A stretch of 64,000 bases of DNA from an uncultured Bacteroidales bacterium (GTDB lineage Bacteria; Bacteroidota; Bacteroidia; Bacteroidales; WCHB1-69). The first letter of the stretch is position 1; every line of letters starts with the position of its first letter. The position numbers and the translations under genes are program-made. The notes under the pieces were generated by a model. It had not been told where the DNA came from and did not search any database. It worked only from the letters and a program-made list of their open reading frames with translations. Of this stretch, positions 10,062 to 18,470 are shown one piece after another. The stretch covers positions 1 through 64,000 of the forward strand of contig CAMHNQ010000005.1 of assembly GCA_946186495.1 (NCBI GenBank). The letters are read 5' to 3'.

Positions 10062-10972
10062 TGCTTCGTCTTTTTTTTGTAATGTTCGTTTGGTGTGTAG
10101 TAGATTTTGTCGTTACGATAGTCGATTATCCAATTATAGAGGGATATGATGTCCAATCCAATTGAACCATCACAACCCCAACGTTTATAGGGGTCATCTG
10201 GTTGTCCGGTTTGCGAATTTGTCCAATGGGTTTGGTTCCGATTACGAATACTATTGCAAAAAGTTATTAGCATTTGCGCAATATCAGTAGGATTTGGCTT
10301 ATTATCATTTATGGTGATAATTTCTTTTAAATCATTGTCGAGATTAGAGGTGGGGGTACCAAAGTCAACAATCAAATTGTATTTTTTATCACCTTCAGAT
10401 GTTGGAAAATTTACGGTAATGACACGATGTCCTTTCTTATTAACCATGTAATCCTTTTGAATATAACCAGGGATGCTGTCAGGCACTTTGTTCGTTATAT
10501 ACATCTCTTTTTCGTCAAAATTTATACAAACAACCTTCTCGTTGAATAATGGTTTCCCAATATATCCGTACCAGTCACTGTCGTTGTGCGAAATCACCTG
10601 AGACGTATCCAGCATGAAATTTTGATTTCCGATGGTGTATTGTAGTGTATGAATACTTAAAACAGTAGAGTATCCATCCTTAAATGAAGTGCGCAACGTT
10701 CCTGTAGTGTCGTATAATTCTGATATAAACCTCTTTCCTATGCAATTGTGTTTCCATTCAGGATCCAGAATAAACAATTTGGTTTTGCCATTAACGGTAC
10801 AAGGGATGTAAACGGATGTAAACTTAATAGTCATAGGTATATTTGCGAGGGTATCCACAGGTTCAACAATTTGAATCTCATCAATCTCTTCAGCATGCGT
10901 TTGAGAGTTGCAACAACCCATAAAAGAAAATGTTGCCGCGAGCAAAAGAATGGTCAAGATGGTTTTTCTCAT
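10058..10972 (-). CDS. secreted aspartyl-protease-like lipoprotein
   Basis: MRKTILTILLLAATFSFMGCC lipobox; NGKTKLFILDPEW...; IVDFGTPTSNL. Confidence 0.55.
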   Translation of the reverse strand: MRKTILTILLLAATFSFMGCCNSQTHAEEIDEIQIVEPVDTLANIPMTIKFTSVYIPCTVNGKTKLFILDPEWKHNCIGKRFISELYDTTGTLRTSFKDGYSTVLSIHTLQYTIGNQNFMLDTSQVISHNDSDWYGYIGKPLFNEKVVCINFDEKEMYITNKVPDSIPGYIQKDYMVNKKGHRVITVNFPTSEGDKKYNLIVDFGTPTSNLDNDLKEIITINDNKPNPTDIAQMLITFCNSIRNRNQTHWTNSQTGQPDDPYKRWGCDGSIGLDIISLYNWIIDYRNDKIYYTPNEHYKKKTKQ

Positions 10973-11052
10973 AACGGTTAAACTGTTGGTGAACAATATT
11001 ATAAAGACCAACGTGTTTCGCGGGAAAGATATTGCGTGAGAGGAAAAAAACA

Positions 11053-11442
11053 CCTCAGAAATTCGTCCCCACCAAATCGACCAGCAACCGCGACCCGTCA
11101 ATGTTGGTGTTGTCCATTTTCACAAAACCATAGGTGTCGTTGTAATAGGCTGTGAGGTAGGTCTTTCCGATGCGACTTTTGGCCACGGCCTCCACCTTCA
11201 CGCACGAAAGCGTGCCCATGGGCGTGACGACCTCGCAATCCGTGTCGGTGATCTTGTATTTGTACTTGTTGACGATGCCGCCCGTCCAAGTTTTCCAGCG
11301 CTCGTCACCCCACTGGCTGCCGATAGAGAGCGACCATTTCCAAGTATTTCCCGCCGCTTCGCGAATACTCCGTGTTTTGGGCCTGCGCGGATGTGACGAG
11401 GAAAAGCGTACATCCGAGAAGTAACAAGATGATGTTTTTCAT
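11053..11442 (-). pseudogene. internally deleted, frameshifted copy of the 13035-13913 gene
   Basis: 11056-11345 matches 13037-13326 essentially base for base, then jumps to ccgcttcgcgaatactccgtgttttgggcctgcgcgg (= 13828-13861) and a different signal peptide (MKNIILLLLGCTLFLVTSAQAQNTEYSRSG). Confidence 0.88.
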
Positions 11443-11484
11443 TCTTAATTCTACAGTTTTAATTCTAAATTCATAATTCAGCAT

Positions 11485-11537
11485 TCATAATTGCTTCTTC
11501 CGCACCGCAATCACCCTGAACCCGACCAGCGGGGAGG
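11485..11537 (-). repeat. orphan 3' end of SUMF1 gene (SSPLVGFRVIAVRKKQL*)
   Basis: Direct reading; no gene body upstream. Confidence 0.85.
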
Positions 11538-11565
11538 AGTGTATCTATACAAGCGGAAAAGGTAT

Positions 11566-12879
11566 CTATATCAGGTTTTCTTCCAACAGAAACGGAATAA
11601 CGCCCATATACATGATGCCGTTTTCATCTGTCCAAGGCTTCGCGTTTCCGTCCACAATGACAATCTTGCGGAAGAAGTCGCCCGAATTTTTCAACGAGAA
11701 GGTTTCCTGACTACGTTTCTCCCCAGTGTCCACGTTCAATGCCGATTGGATATAGACTTTTTCGCGACCCGTATTGACAACGAAATCGATCTCGTATTGC
11801 GACTGTTGCCTCTTGCCGTCCTTCACGCGGGTCAGCTCCACCACGCCCACATCCACACTGAAGCCTCTGCGGATGAGCTCGATGAAAATCATGTTCTCCA
11901 TCAGGTGCGATTTTTCCTGTTGCCGAAAGTTCAGCTTGGCATTGCGCAAACCAGCGTCCATCGAATAGTATTTCAGTGTGTTCTCGAAATAGCGTTTTCC
12001 TTTCACATCAAACCGCTTCGCACTCACGAAAAGGTATGCTTCCTCCAAATAGTCCAGATAGTTTTTGATGGTATTGTCCGAAGTGTTGCGTTTCATCAGC
12101 GTGCCTGCCGCATTGGCCAGATTGTGCGGGTTGGTCAGCGAGCCCACGGCCGATGACAGCGCATTAATCAGTGCGTCCAGAACCTCGTCATCCTTCAGTT
12201 TGTAGCGCTCCACGATGTCCTTGATATAAACCCTCTTGTGGAGTCCTTTCAGGTATTTTCGCTTCTCCGTTTCGTCCTTTTCCAGCACCGCCAACGGCAT
12301 CCCGCCGTAGGTCAGGTATTCCTCCAGCGCATCCGCCTTTTCCATCCCCGAAACAGGGTAAAATTCCTTGAACGACAATGGATAGACTTTAACTTCCGAC
12401 CCACGGTCGCGGAAGTTGGTTACGATGTCCTTAGAGAGCATCTTGCTGTTCGAGCCAGTGACATAGATGTCGAGATTTTTGCGTGCCATCAGGTCGTTCA
12501 GGATATCGTAGAAAGTGGTGTAGAGCATATCACGATCTTCTTCGGGAACCAACCGTTCGTCCACATCCTCGTTTTTCACTTTATACGACAGCTGAATCTC
12601 ATCGATGAAGACGTAGTAACGCTTTTCGACATCCTTCGTCTTTCGGAGCACATAATCGTATAGTTCGTTGGGATTCCTGTACTTTACATGTGCCTTCTTG
12701 TCTAATGCCAGCTCCACGAAACACTCTTGCGTCACCCCTTCGTTCAACAGGTGATCCTTGTAAAGCGTGAAGAGCAGGAACGATTTTCCACAACGGCGTA
12801 TGCCCGTAATGATTTTCACTTTCCCGTTCCATCTTTTGCTAAACAACTCACTGATATACTGATCTCTTTGTATAATCAT
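11566..12879 (-). CDS. AAA ATPase with DUF4143
   Basis: MIIQRDQYISELFSKRWNGKVKIITGIRRCGKSFLL (Walker A), YYVFIDEIQ (Walker B), EIDFVVN near the C-terminus. Confidence 0.88.
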   Translation of the reverse strand: MIIQRDQYISELFSKRWNGKVKIITGIRRCGKSFLLFTLYKDHLLNEGVTQECFVELALDKKAHVKYRNPNELYDYVLRKTKDVEKRYYVFIDEIQLSYKVKNEDVDERLVPEEDRDMLYTTFYDILNDLMARKNLDIYVTGSNSKMLSKDIVTNFRDRGSEVKVYPLSFKEFYPVSGMEKADALEEYLTYGGMPLAVLEKDETEKRKYLKGLHKRVYIKDIVERYKLKDDEVLDALINALSSAVGSLTNPHNLANAAGTLMKRNTSDNTIKNYLDYLEEAYLFVSAKRFDVKGKRYFENTLKYYSMDAGLRNAKLNFRQQEKSHLMENMIFIELIRRGFSVDVGVVELTRVKDGKRQQSQYEIDFVVNTGREKVYIQSALNVDTGEKRSQETFSLKNSGDFFRKIVIVDGNAKPWTDENGIMYMGVIPFLLEENLI

Positions 12880-12903
12880 CGTCTATCTTTTCAATACGTT
12901 CTA

Positions 12904-12940
12904 CTGCAAAAATAGTCGTATTGTTCGACCATTTTTGCAG
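12904..12940. repeat. 15-bp inverted repeat in the leader of the DUF4143 ATPase
   Basis: ctgcaaaaatagtcg / tattgtt / cgaccatttttgcag, one mismatch in the stem; TATCTTTG (minus) at 12943-12950. Confidence 0.9.
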
Positions 12941-12980
12941 TGCAAAGATACAATTTTTTTGAACCCGACAGATATCCTGT

Positions 12981-13017
12981 TCACTTCTTCCTCACCGCAA
13001 TCACCCGGAAGCCGACC
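12981..13017 (-). repeat. orphan 3' end of SUMF1 gene (VGFRVIAVRKK*)
   Basis: Direct reading, immediately downstream of the 13035 gene stop. Confidence 0.85.
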
Positions 13018-13034
13018 TTCTCCATGTCTTACAT

Positions 13035-13913
13035 CTAAAAATTCGTCCCCACCAAATCGACCAGCAACCGCGACCCGTCAATGTTGGTGTTGTCCATTTT
13101 CACAAAACCATAGGTGTCGTTGTAATAGGCTGTGAGGTAGGTCTTTCCGATGCGACTTTTGGCCACGGCCTCCACCTTCACGCACGAAAGCGTGCCCATG
13201 GGCGTGACGACCTCGCAATCCGTGTCGGTGATCTTGTATTTGTACTTGTTGACGATGCCGCCCGTCCAAGTTTTCCAGCGCTCGTCACCCCACTGGCTGC
13301 CGATAGAGAGCGACCATTTCCAAGCATTTCCCTTTTTGATGGGATATTGGATATACGGGAAGGGATTGAGCTCGACGATTCGAAACAGGCGGCTTCTCAT
13401 GGGATGCATCCACAAATTCCGTTCGTTCTCCACAATGCCCGAATACGAGGTTTCCCTTGACCTCTGGTCGGCAAAAAGGAAGCATAATGCCTCCACAGTT
13501 TGGTCATAATCTTTGCTGAAAATCTTATGGTGGCATGCGACCTCCAAGACATAACGGTTGCTGCAAGAATCGGGGTCATCAAAGGTATCCGAGAAAGAAA
13601 AATCTGACACTTCGTAAGTACACTCGGTTGTGTCGCCCGTCTCTGTAAGACAAAACCCTTGTTTTGTAATCTTTTTGTGCCTCATATAGCGTTCTTTGCC
13701 CTGCGGGTCGAAATAGTGGAACTCGAAGGTGAACTCCCTGTCGGCCTGGTAGATTTTGTTGTCCTCCGTATAGCGGCAGGGATTCGAAGTGTCGCTCCGC
13801 ACCTCAAACCAAACGCCATTTTTGCCGCTTCGCGAATACTCCGTGTTTTGGGCCTGCGCGGTGAAGAGGGTGAGCGCTGTCAGCGCAATGAGCGCGGTTA
13901 TGATTCTTTTCAT
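13035..13913 (-). CDS. secreted hypothetical protein
   Basis: Signal peptide MKRIITALIALTALTLFTAQAQ; intact counterpart of the 11053-11442 pseudogene. Confidence 0.75.
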   Translation of the reverse strand: MKRIITALIALTALTLFTAQAQNTEYSRSGKNGVWFEVRSDTSNPCRYTEDNKIYQADREFTFEFHYFDPQGKERYMRHKKITKQGFCLTETGDTTECTYEVSDFSFSDTFDDPDSCSNRYVLEVACHHKIFSKDYDQTVEALCFLFADQRSRETSYSGIVENERNLWMHPMRSRLFRIVELNPFPYIQYPIKKGNAWKWSLSIGSQWGDERWKTWTGGIVNKYKYKITDTDCEVVTPMGTLSCVKVEAVAKSRIGKTYLTAYYNDTYGFVKMDNTNIDGSRLLVDLVGTNF

Positions 13914-13954
13914 CGTAGTTGATTTTTTGTTAGGTTACTTATTTACATTAGCCT

Positions 13955-14173
13955 CTATTTTCGCAATAATCCAACGATACAATTCCTCCGGCTCTGTGGC
14001 TTTGTAGCAGTCGGAGAAGTCAACTTGTCGAAATTGTAGGACATCTCTTTCCAAACCAGCGAAAGCTCGTACGCTTTCTGCTCCAGTGTGAGCATGTTGG
14101 GAATCTCTTGTCCCTTAACAAACCCTAATGGGAGCTGGAACAGGAGGGCTAATTTGACGACGGCGTTGTTCAT
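13955..14173 (-). pseudogene. N-terminal fragment resembling an S41-family peptidase, fused out of frame to another C-terminal fragment
   Basis: LTLEQKAYELSLVWKEMSYNF resembles the N-terminal helix of Bacteroidetes S41 peptidases; then a +1-frame piece VDFSDCYKATEPEELYRWIIAKIEANVNK*. Confidence 0.45.
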
Positions 14174-14277
14174 TGTTCGGTGATTTTGGGTTCATCTTTT
14201 TTAACGGCGGCAAAGATACAATTATCGTTTTAATTACACAACTAAAATTTTAATTTTATAGTTGTTTTTTTCAGCAT

Positions 14278-14321
14278 TCATAATTGCTTCTTCCTCACCG
14301 CCATCACCCGGAAGCCGACCG
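14278..14321 (-). repeat. orphan 3' end of SUMF1 gene (PVGFRVMAVRKKQL*)
   Basis: Direct reading; shares the ...aagaagcaattatgaatgctgaa extension with the 11485 copy. Confidence 0.85.
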
Positions 14322-14362
14322 GATGGTGAGCAGAATGATAATCAGAGGCAGTATTTTAACAA

Positions 14363-15169
14363 CTAAACAATCACATCCGCCATCAAGTCTTTGCGGCCGA
14401 TCAGGCTGAAAACGACAATGTTATTGTCCTCGTTCAGGATACGCAATGTCCGAAGCATCTCGTTCAAGGTAGAGCCGCTGGTGGTCACATCGTCAATGAT
14501 GAGCACGTTCTGGTCTCGAATGGAAGCGCAAAGCCGTTCATCTTCTTCGTTGGCAAATTTCAGGAAATGCATGATATAGGGACGCAACCGACTCTTTTTC
14601 ACATCTTTAGCAATAGTAAAATAGTCTTTTTGATGGATAAGGTCAATCATACTGTTGACCGATGCCATTGCTTCCTCCTTTTGCTTTTCAGTGTAACGGG
14701 GACGCCCATTTTCCAGCACATCATCCAGATACTGTTTTTCGTATCCGTCCATATCAAAAGAAATATTCTGAGGCAGAGCCTTCACAAGTTGCATTTTGTG
14801 AAGTGTGGGTTGTGCGAAACGATAAATGTACCGCAACATATACTGGTTCACCTTGCTGGAGGATTCAGGCATAATCACCATCTGATAATCATACAGATTG
14901 ATCTTCCGGCTCAAATCATCGATAGCTTTCTTGATGAATTGCGTCAGATTCGGGTCCTTTTGAAGATCCTTGGAGAATTTCACATATTGGATGAACGCAC
15001 TTCGGACATTGCTGTCCACCTGTTCGGAGAACTCATAACCATAGTAGAAGCATTTACCGAACGCTTCCACCTGATAGCCCCCTCCTGACAGTTGCACGAT
15101 GTCATTCTCATTGTCATGTTCAAAATCGAACACAAACTGCTGTGTCTTTTCATCAAAAGTGATACCCAT
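14363..15169 (-). CDS. phosphoribosyltransferase-type domain protein
   Basis: PRPP-binding loop NVLIIDDVTTSGSTLNEML near the C-terminus; start at MGITFDEKTQQFVFDF. Confidence 0.75.
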   Translation of the reverse strand: MGITFDEKTQQFVFDFEHDNENDIVQLSGGGYQVEAFGKCFYYGYEFSEQVDSNVRSAFIQYVKFSKDLQKDPNLTQFIKKAIDDLSRKINLYDYQMVIMPESSSKVNQYMLRYIYRFAQPTLHKMQLVKALPQNISFDMDGYEKQYLDDVLENGRPRYTEKQKEEAMASVNSMIDLIHQKDYFTIAKDVKKSRLRPYIMHFLKFANEEDERLCASIRDQNVLIIDDVTTSGSTLNEMLRTLRILNEDNNIVVFSLIGRKDLMADVIV

Positions 15170-15215
15170 AACTATTTGTCTAACATTAGAATTTCCAGCC
15201 GCAAAAATACATTTT

Positions 15216-15285
15216 TTACGATTTCCGCACCGCAATCACCCGGAAGCCGACCAACGGGGACGGGCCGTCGTAAGGTTTCTCCAGT
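15216..15285 (-). repeat. orphan 3' end of SUMF1 gene (LEKPYDGPSPLVGFRVIAVRKS*)
   Basis: Direct reading; longest orphan tail, matching SEKPYNGPSPLIGFRVIAVRKK of the 19325 gene. Confidence 0.88.
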
Positions 15286-15299
15286 CCCAAGGTTATTTT

Positions 15300-15437
15300 A
15301 TTCCGTAGGTAACAGTTTCAACACCTCATCTTTAAGAACCGGAAGATGTTTACGTATAATCACCCATACGGTAGCCGAATCCACCGAGTCGTACCCGTGA
15401 ATCAGCAAATTGCGTGTATTCACAATTTTCCGCATCG
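15300..15437 (-). pseudogene. C-terminal remnant of a HEPN-domain (HepT/DUF86-like) toxin
   Basis: MRKIVNTRNLLIHGYDSVDSATVWVIIRKHLPVLKDEVLKLLPTE* retains RNLLIH (RX4H) but lacks the first helices; follows an MNT gene. Confidence 0.7.
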
Positions 15438-15449
15438 GAAAGTAACTTG

Positions 15450-15766
15450 TTAATTTGCTTCTCCATAGATTAAATACTTTGTTTCATTCAGTTCGTTAAT
15501 AAAATAAGGATTCTTAAGGGAATATTCGGTCAACAAGTCCACATCACGGTGGATTTCGTCCTCTAACGCAATCTGCAAATCCAACAGAAGTTCGCCCCTC
15601 TCCAACGGATCCATTGACGGGTCGTAGTTCACCAGAAAGTCCACGTCACTGGAGGGGTTGAACCTGTCTGTAAGGACGGAACCAAACAGGTAAGCATTCT
15701 TCACCTTATGCAGGGCAAGAATATTCACCACATTGGCAAGATGGGGCAAAAATTGCGCATTGATTT
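15450..15766 (-). CDS. minimal nucleotidyltransferase (MntA-like antitoxin)
   Basis: AYLFGSVLTDRFNPSSDVDFLVNYDPSMD: GS-x9-DxD nucleotidyltransferase motif; start at MEINAQFLPHLANVV. Confidence 0.88.
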
Positions 15767-15825
15767 CCATTCCTATTTTTTTTTGCAAAGATACATTTTT
15801 TTCGCATTCTACATTTATTTTCATC

Positions 15826-15874
15826 TCACCTCTTCCGCACCGCAATCACCCGGAAGCCGACCAGCGGGGAGGGA
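15826..15874 (-). repeat. orphan 3' end of SUMF1 gene (PSPLVGFRVIAVRKR*)
   Basis: Direct reading; fused in frame to a fragment of the 20352 gene (15875-15922). Confidence 0.85.
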
Positions 15875-15980
15875 GCGTTCAGCTGCTCCATATTCTCCAC
15901 CTGCCAAAGCATATTCTCCATACGGTTGAGGTTTTGATGTCGCTGAATTATATGTCCAAAAAGTAAAGTTGACCGGCGCA

Positions 15981-16283
15981 TCATTGCCTGGCTTCCGATT
16001 TATCCTCATTGTACCCTTCAGAATCCTCCGCCACGCAACAGGAAGCTGATTCAGGGACAACATACCCGACAGCATGTTCGAACTGGAACTGCAAATCCGG
16101 AAACGTCCGTCCGTCAGCTTCTTCGAGTTCCTTCATTTCCGAAACAGCCGCATAAAAATCATCTATGGCCTCCTTTTCCGTCTCACCATACCCGGCAAGC
16201 CCGAAACCATAGTCGTCAGAGGGCATATAGGCGGAATAGAGTCCGTCCGTGCTTACTTCTATTATCACTTTTTCGGTTTTCAT
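15981..16283 (-). CDS. hicB: HicB-like antitoxin, apparently with an altered/truncated C-terminus
   Basis: MKTEKVIIEVSTDGLYSAYMPSDDYGFGLAGYGETEKEAIDDFYAAVSEMKEL; located downstream of hicA. Confidence 0.75.
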   Translation of the reverse strand: MKTEKVIIEVSTDGLYSAYMPSDDYGFGLAGYGETEKEAIDDFYAAVSEMKELEEADGRTFPDLQFQFEHAVGYVVPESASCCVAEDSEGYNEDKSEARQ

Positions 16284-16293
16284 ATTCTTTGTA

Positions 16294-16491
16294 TTACAAT
16301 GCAACACCTGATTTTTTCGCAATATCTTTTAGTGTTCCTGAAGCCACTTCTTTTGCAGTATGGCGTGGTATCGGAAAACGCCTTTGTGTGATTGGGCTAT
16401 ACCATATATCGTGATTGGCACCATGTCTGACCAGGATGCACCCCGAATCAAGCAGCTTCTTCCGTAATTCAGTTGTCTTCATGCTTTTCAT
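16294..16491 (-). CDS. hicA: HicA-like mRNA interferase toxin
   Basis: KTTELRKKLLDSGCILVRHGANHDIWYSPITQRRFPIPRHTAKEVASGTLKDIAKKSGV. Confidence 0.9.
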   Translation of the reverse strand: MKSMKTTELRKKLLDSGCILVRHGANHDIWYSPITQRRFPIPRHTAKEVASGTLKDIAKKSGVAL

Positions 16492-16557
16492 ATTTATTTT
16501 CACGGTGCAAAAATACAAAAAAACAAAGCCAAAAATCAATAATCTATAAATTTCTTT

Positions 16558-17400
16558 TTATTTCTTCCTTACCGCAATCACCCTGAACCCGATCAGCGGG
16601 GAGGGACCGTCGTAGCGCTTCTCGCTGTCGATGCGGATGTCGTAGCCGGGGTCGAGGTAGCTGCCGCCGAACGCGACGCCGCGCTCATATACCATCTCCG
16701 CTACGTTGCCACACATGTTGTATAGACCGAAATCATTAGGATAGTGTCCCTTTGCCATGTAAGTATAACCTCTATTGATGAAGGGATTATCATCCGTCAC
16801 GACCACAAATTGCCCGTCCCGCATGGTGATATTTGGGTCACCAATTTGATAATACGTATAGTAGGGATAGCCATTTTTATCTCTGAAGTAAGGTGACCCC
16901 ATCGAATATACCCGAAATGGATACCCGCTTCGGGCAGCATATTTCCACTGCTGTTCAGTAGGCAAGGTGTATTCCCACACTTCACCACCCATTTTCTCGG
17001 TCAACCATTGGCAAAAAAGTGTCGCACCGTCATAGCTGATGGACGACACGGGATACGGGCCAAACGCCGGATGATTGTAGTAATATGGGTAATCCAACAG
17101 CCCCAGCGAGGTGTCAATCTTCGCCTTCTCGTAGTCGGCCATACGTCCTTGCGCCTTCAGGTCGTCAAGGAAGAGGTTGTAAGACGCGTTGGTCACCTCT
17201 GTCTCCAACATGCGGAACGGCGCGAGGGTCACCCGCATCGTGTCCCCTTTGGCGTTACGAGTCAGGAAATGGGAGCCCGGGATTTCCACGAAAGTCCCCA
17301 CGAGCCGTTTCTCCAATTTTACGGTTTTCTTGTCGGGCTTCTGCGCCCAGGTCGCCGCCACTGTGGCGATTAAAAGGATGGTCAGGATTATTTTTTTCAT
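16558..17400 (-). CDS. secreted formylglycine-generating enzyme-like (SUMF1/FGE-sulfatase domain) protein
   Basis: LPTEQQWKYAARSG, YNMCGNVAEMVYERGVAFGGSY, SPLIGFRVIAVRKK; signal peptide. Confidence 0.85.
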   Translation of the reverse strand: MKKIILTILLIATVAATWAQKPDKKTVKLEKRLVGTFVEIPGSHFLTRNAKGDTMRVTLAPFRMLETEVTNASYNLFLDDLKAQGRMADYEKAKIDTSLGLLDYPYYYNHPAFGPYPVSSISYDGATLFCQWLTEKMGGEVWEYTLPTEQQWKYAARSGYPFRVYSMGSPYFRDKNGYPYYTYYQIGDPNITMRDGQFVVVTDDNPFINRGYTYMAKGHYPNDFGLYNMCGNVAEMVYERGVAFGGSYLDPGYDIRIDSEKRYDGPSPLIGFRVIAVRKK

Positions 17401-17481
17401 AATGGATAAGGTTTTGATGAAAGGTTTCTATATGTAATAACGTGATTTACGGGGAGATTCTTGGGTGGGAGGTGCGCAAAT

Positions 17482-17811
17482 TCAATGGTACAGCAAACTG
17501 TGTACGGCGTCACGAACGATCACAACGCGCTCGCCGTCAACACAGTCAACCACCTCGAACGCGAAGTGAAAATTTTCTATCACCAATTCACGCTAACCAT
17601 TGGCTCTCCATTCTTGGTGCAACCTTGCTTCGGAAAATCCTTGAGTCAAGCTGAGAATTTGCAAACCTTTGAACATTCGATTTGCTTTTTTCAACACCGT
17701 CTCTTCACTGAGAGACGGATGATTCCGCATGGCGGCCTTATAGAATTCGTTGATTTTAATTCTTACAGTGGGGCTGATTATGACTTTCATGGTTGGATTG
17801 ATAGTGTTCAT
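17482..17811 (-). pseudogene. RelE/ParE-like toxin interrupted by an in-frame TAG
   Basis: MKVIISPTVRIKINEFYKAAMRNHPSL...RLHQEWRANG*RELVIENFHFAFEVVDCVDGERVVIVRDAVHSLLYH*; reading frame continues after the TAG at 17593-17595. Confidence 0.75.
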
Positions 17812-17977
17812 GGATGATTTGCGTCAGTTCGGATTCCCACTCCTCGAGCGTGATGCATTCCGCCAGTTCGTCTTCGTCAACTGTGCGAAAAGCACCATGA
17901 GGAGAGGCAACATACTGAGCTTGAGGCTCGTTAACCTCCTGTTTCTTAATGTCTTCTGCAGAATAATCTTTTGCCAT
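17756..17977 (-). CDS. small antitoxin-like protein partnered with the interrupted toxin
   Basis: 73-aa acidic ORF directly upstream and overlapping the toxin reading frame. Confidence 0.6.
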   Translation of the reverse strand: MAKDYSAEDIKKQEVNEPQAQYVASPHGAFRTVDEDELAECITLEEWESELTQIIHEHYQSNHESHNQPHCKN

Positions 17978-18067
17978 TTTTCTATTTTATTTTCTGCCGC
18001 AAAGATATACAATTATTTGAATTGTTCAATACTATTTCTTGTAAAAGATTAATTCTTCCTCACCGCA

Positions 18068-18259
18068 CCCTCCCCGAAAACCACCCTCGACCGCTGCCTC
18101 TCCGACCTCAAACGGCAGGGGCTGATCGAATACCGCGGCAGCAAGAAGACAGGAGGGTACTGCGTGGTGGGCGATTCGATGGAAAGAACGGCTGCGGAGA
18201 CTGCGCAGGGGCAGGCTACGGATAGGGAGGAAGAGCCGGAGGTCAATGAAAGCTTGTAG
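18068..18259 (+). pseudogene. C-terminal winged-helix fragment of an AlbA/RecG-like ATP-binding protein
   Basis: PSPKTTLDRCLSDLKRQGLIEYRGSKKTGGYCVV resembles the C-terminal wHTH of this family; no N-terminal body. Confidence 0.5.
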
Positions 18260-18337
18260 CGTCGTCGTAGCAAGCTTGTTGCTTCAGTGATGAAAGCAAG
18301 GATACTCGATTTATCTTCGAATGATACTCAATTCATA

Positions 18338-18396
18338 TTCGATTGATATTCGAAAAAAATCGAATATCAATCGAAAAAGAATCGAATATCAATCGA
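18338..18396. repeat. perfect 16-bp inverted repeat with an extra tandem right arm
   Basis: ttcgattgatattcga-aaaaaa-tcgaatatcaatcgaa, then a further tcgaatatcaatcga. Confidence 0.9.
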
Positions 18397-18407
18397 ATAT
18401 CAGAGGT

Positions 18408-18470
18408 CGCATCTACGAGCCTACAACGACGCATCTACGAGCCTACAACGACGCATCTACGAGCCTACAA
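18408..18470. repeat. three tandem 22-bp repeats (cgcatctacgagcctacaacga)
   Basis: Copies start at 18408, 18430 and 18452. Confidence 0.92.

Noticed and set aside
18049-18066. Another SUMF1 tail (GCGGTGAGGAAGAA-TTAA) at the wHTH fragment junction
   Set aside because: Only ~15 matching bases; could be chance. Not counted among the orphan tails.
18408-18470. CRISPR-like repeat
   Set aside because: 22-bp units are contiguous with no spacers: a plain tandem repeat.
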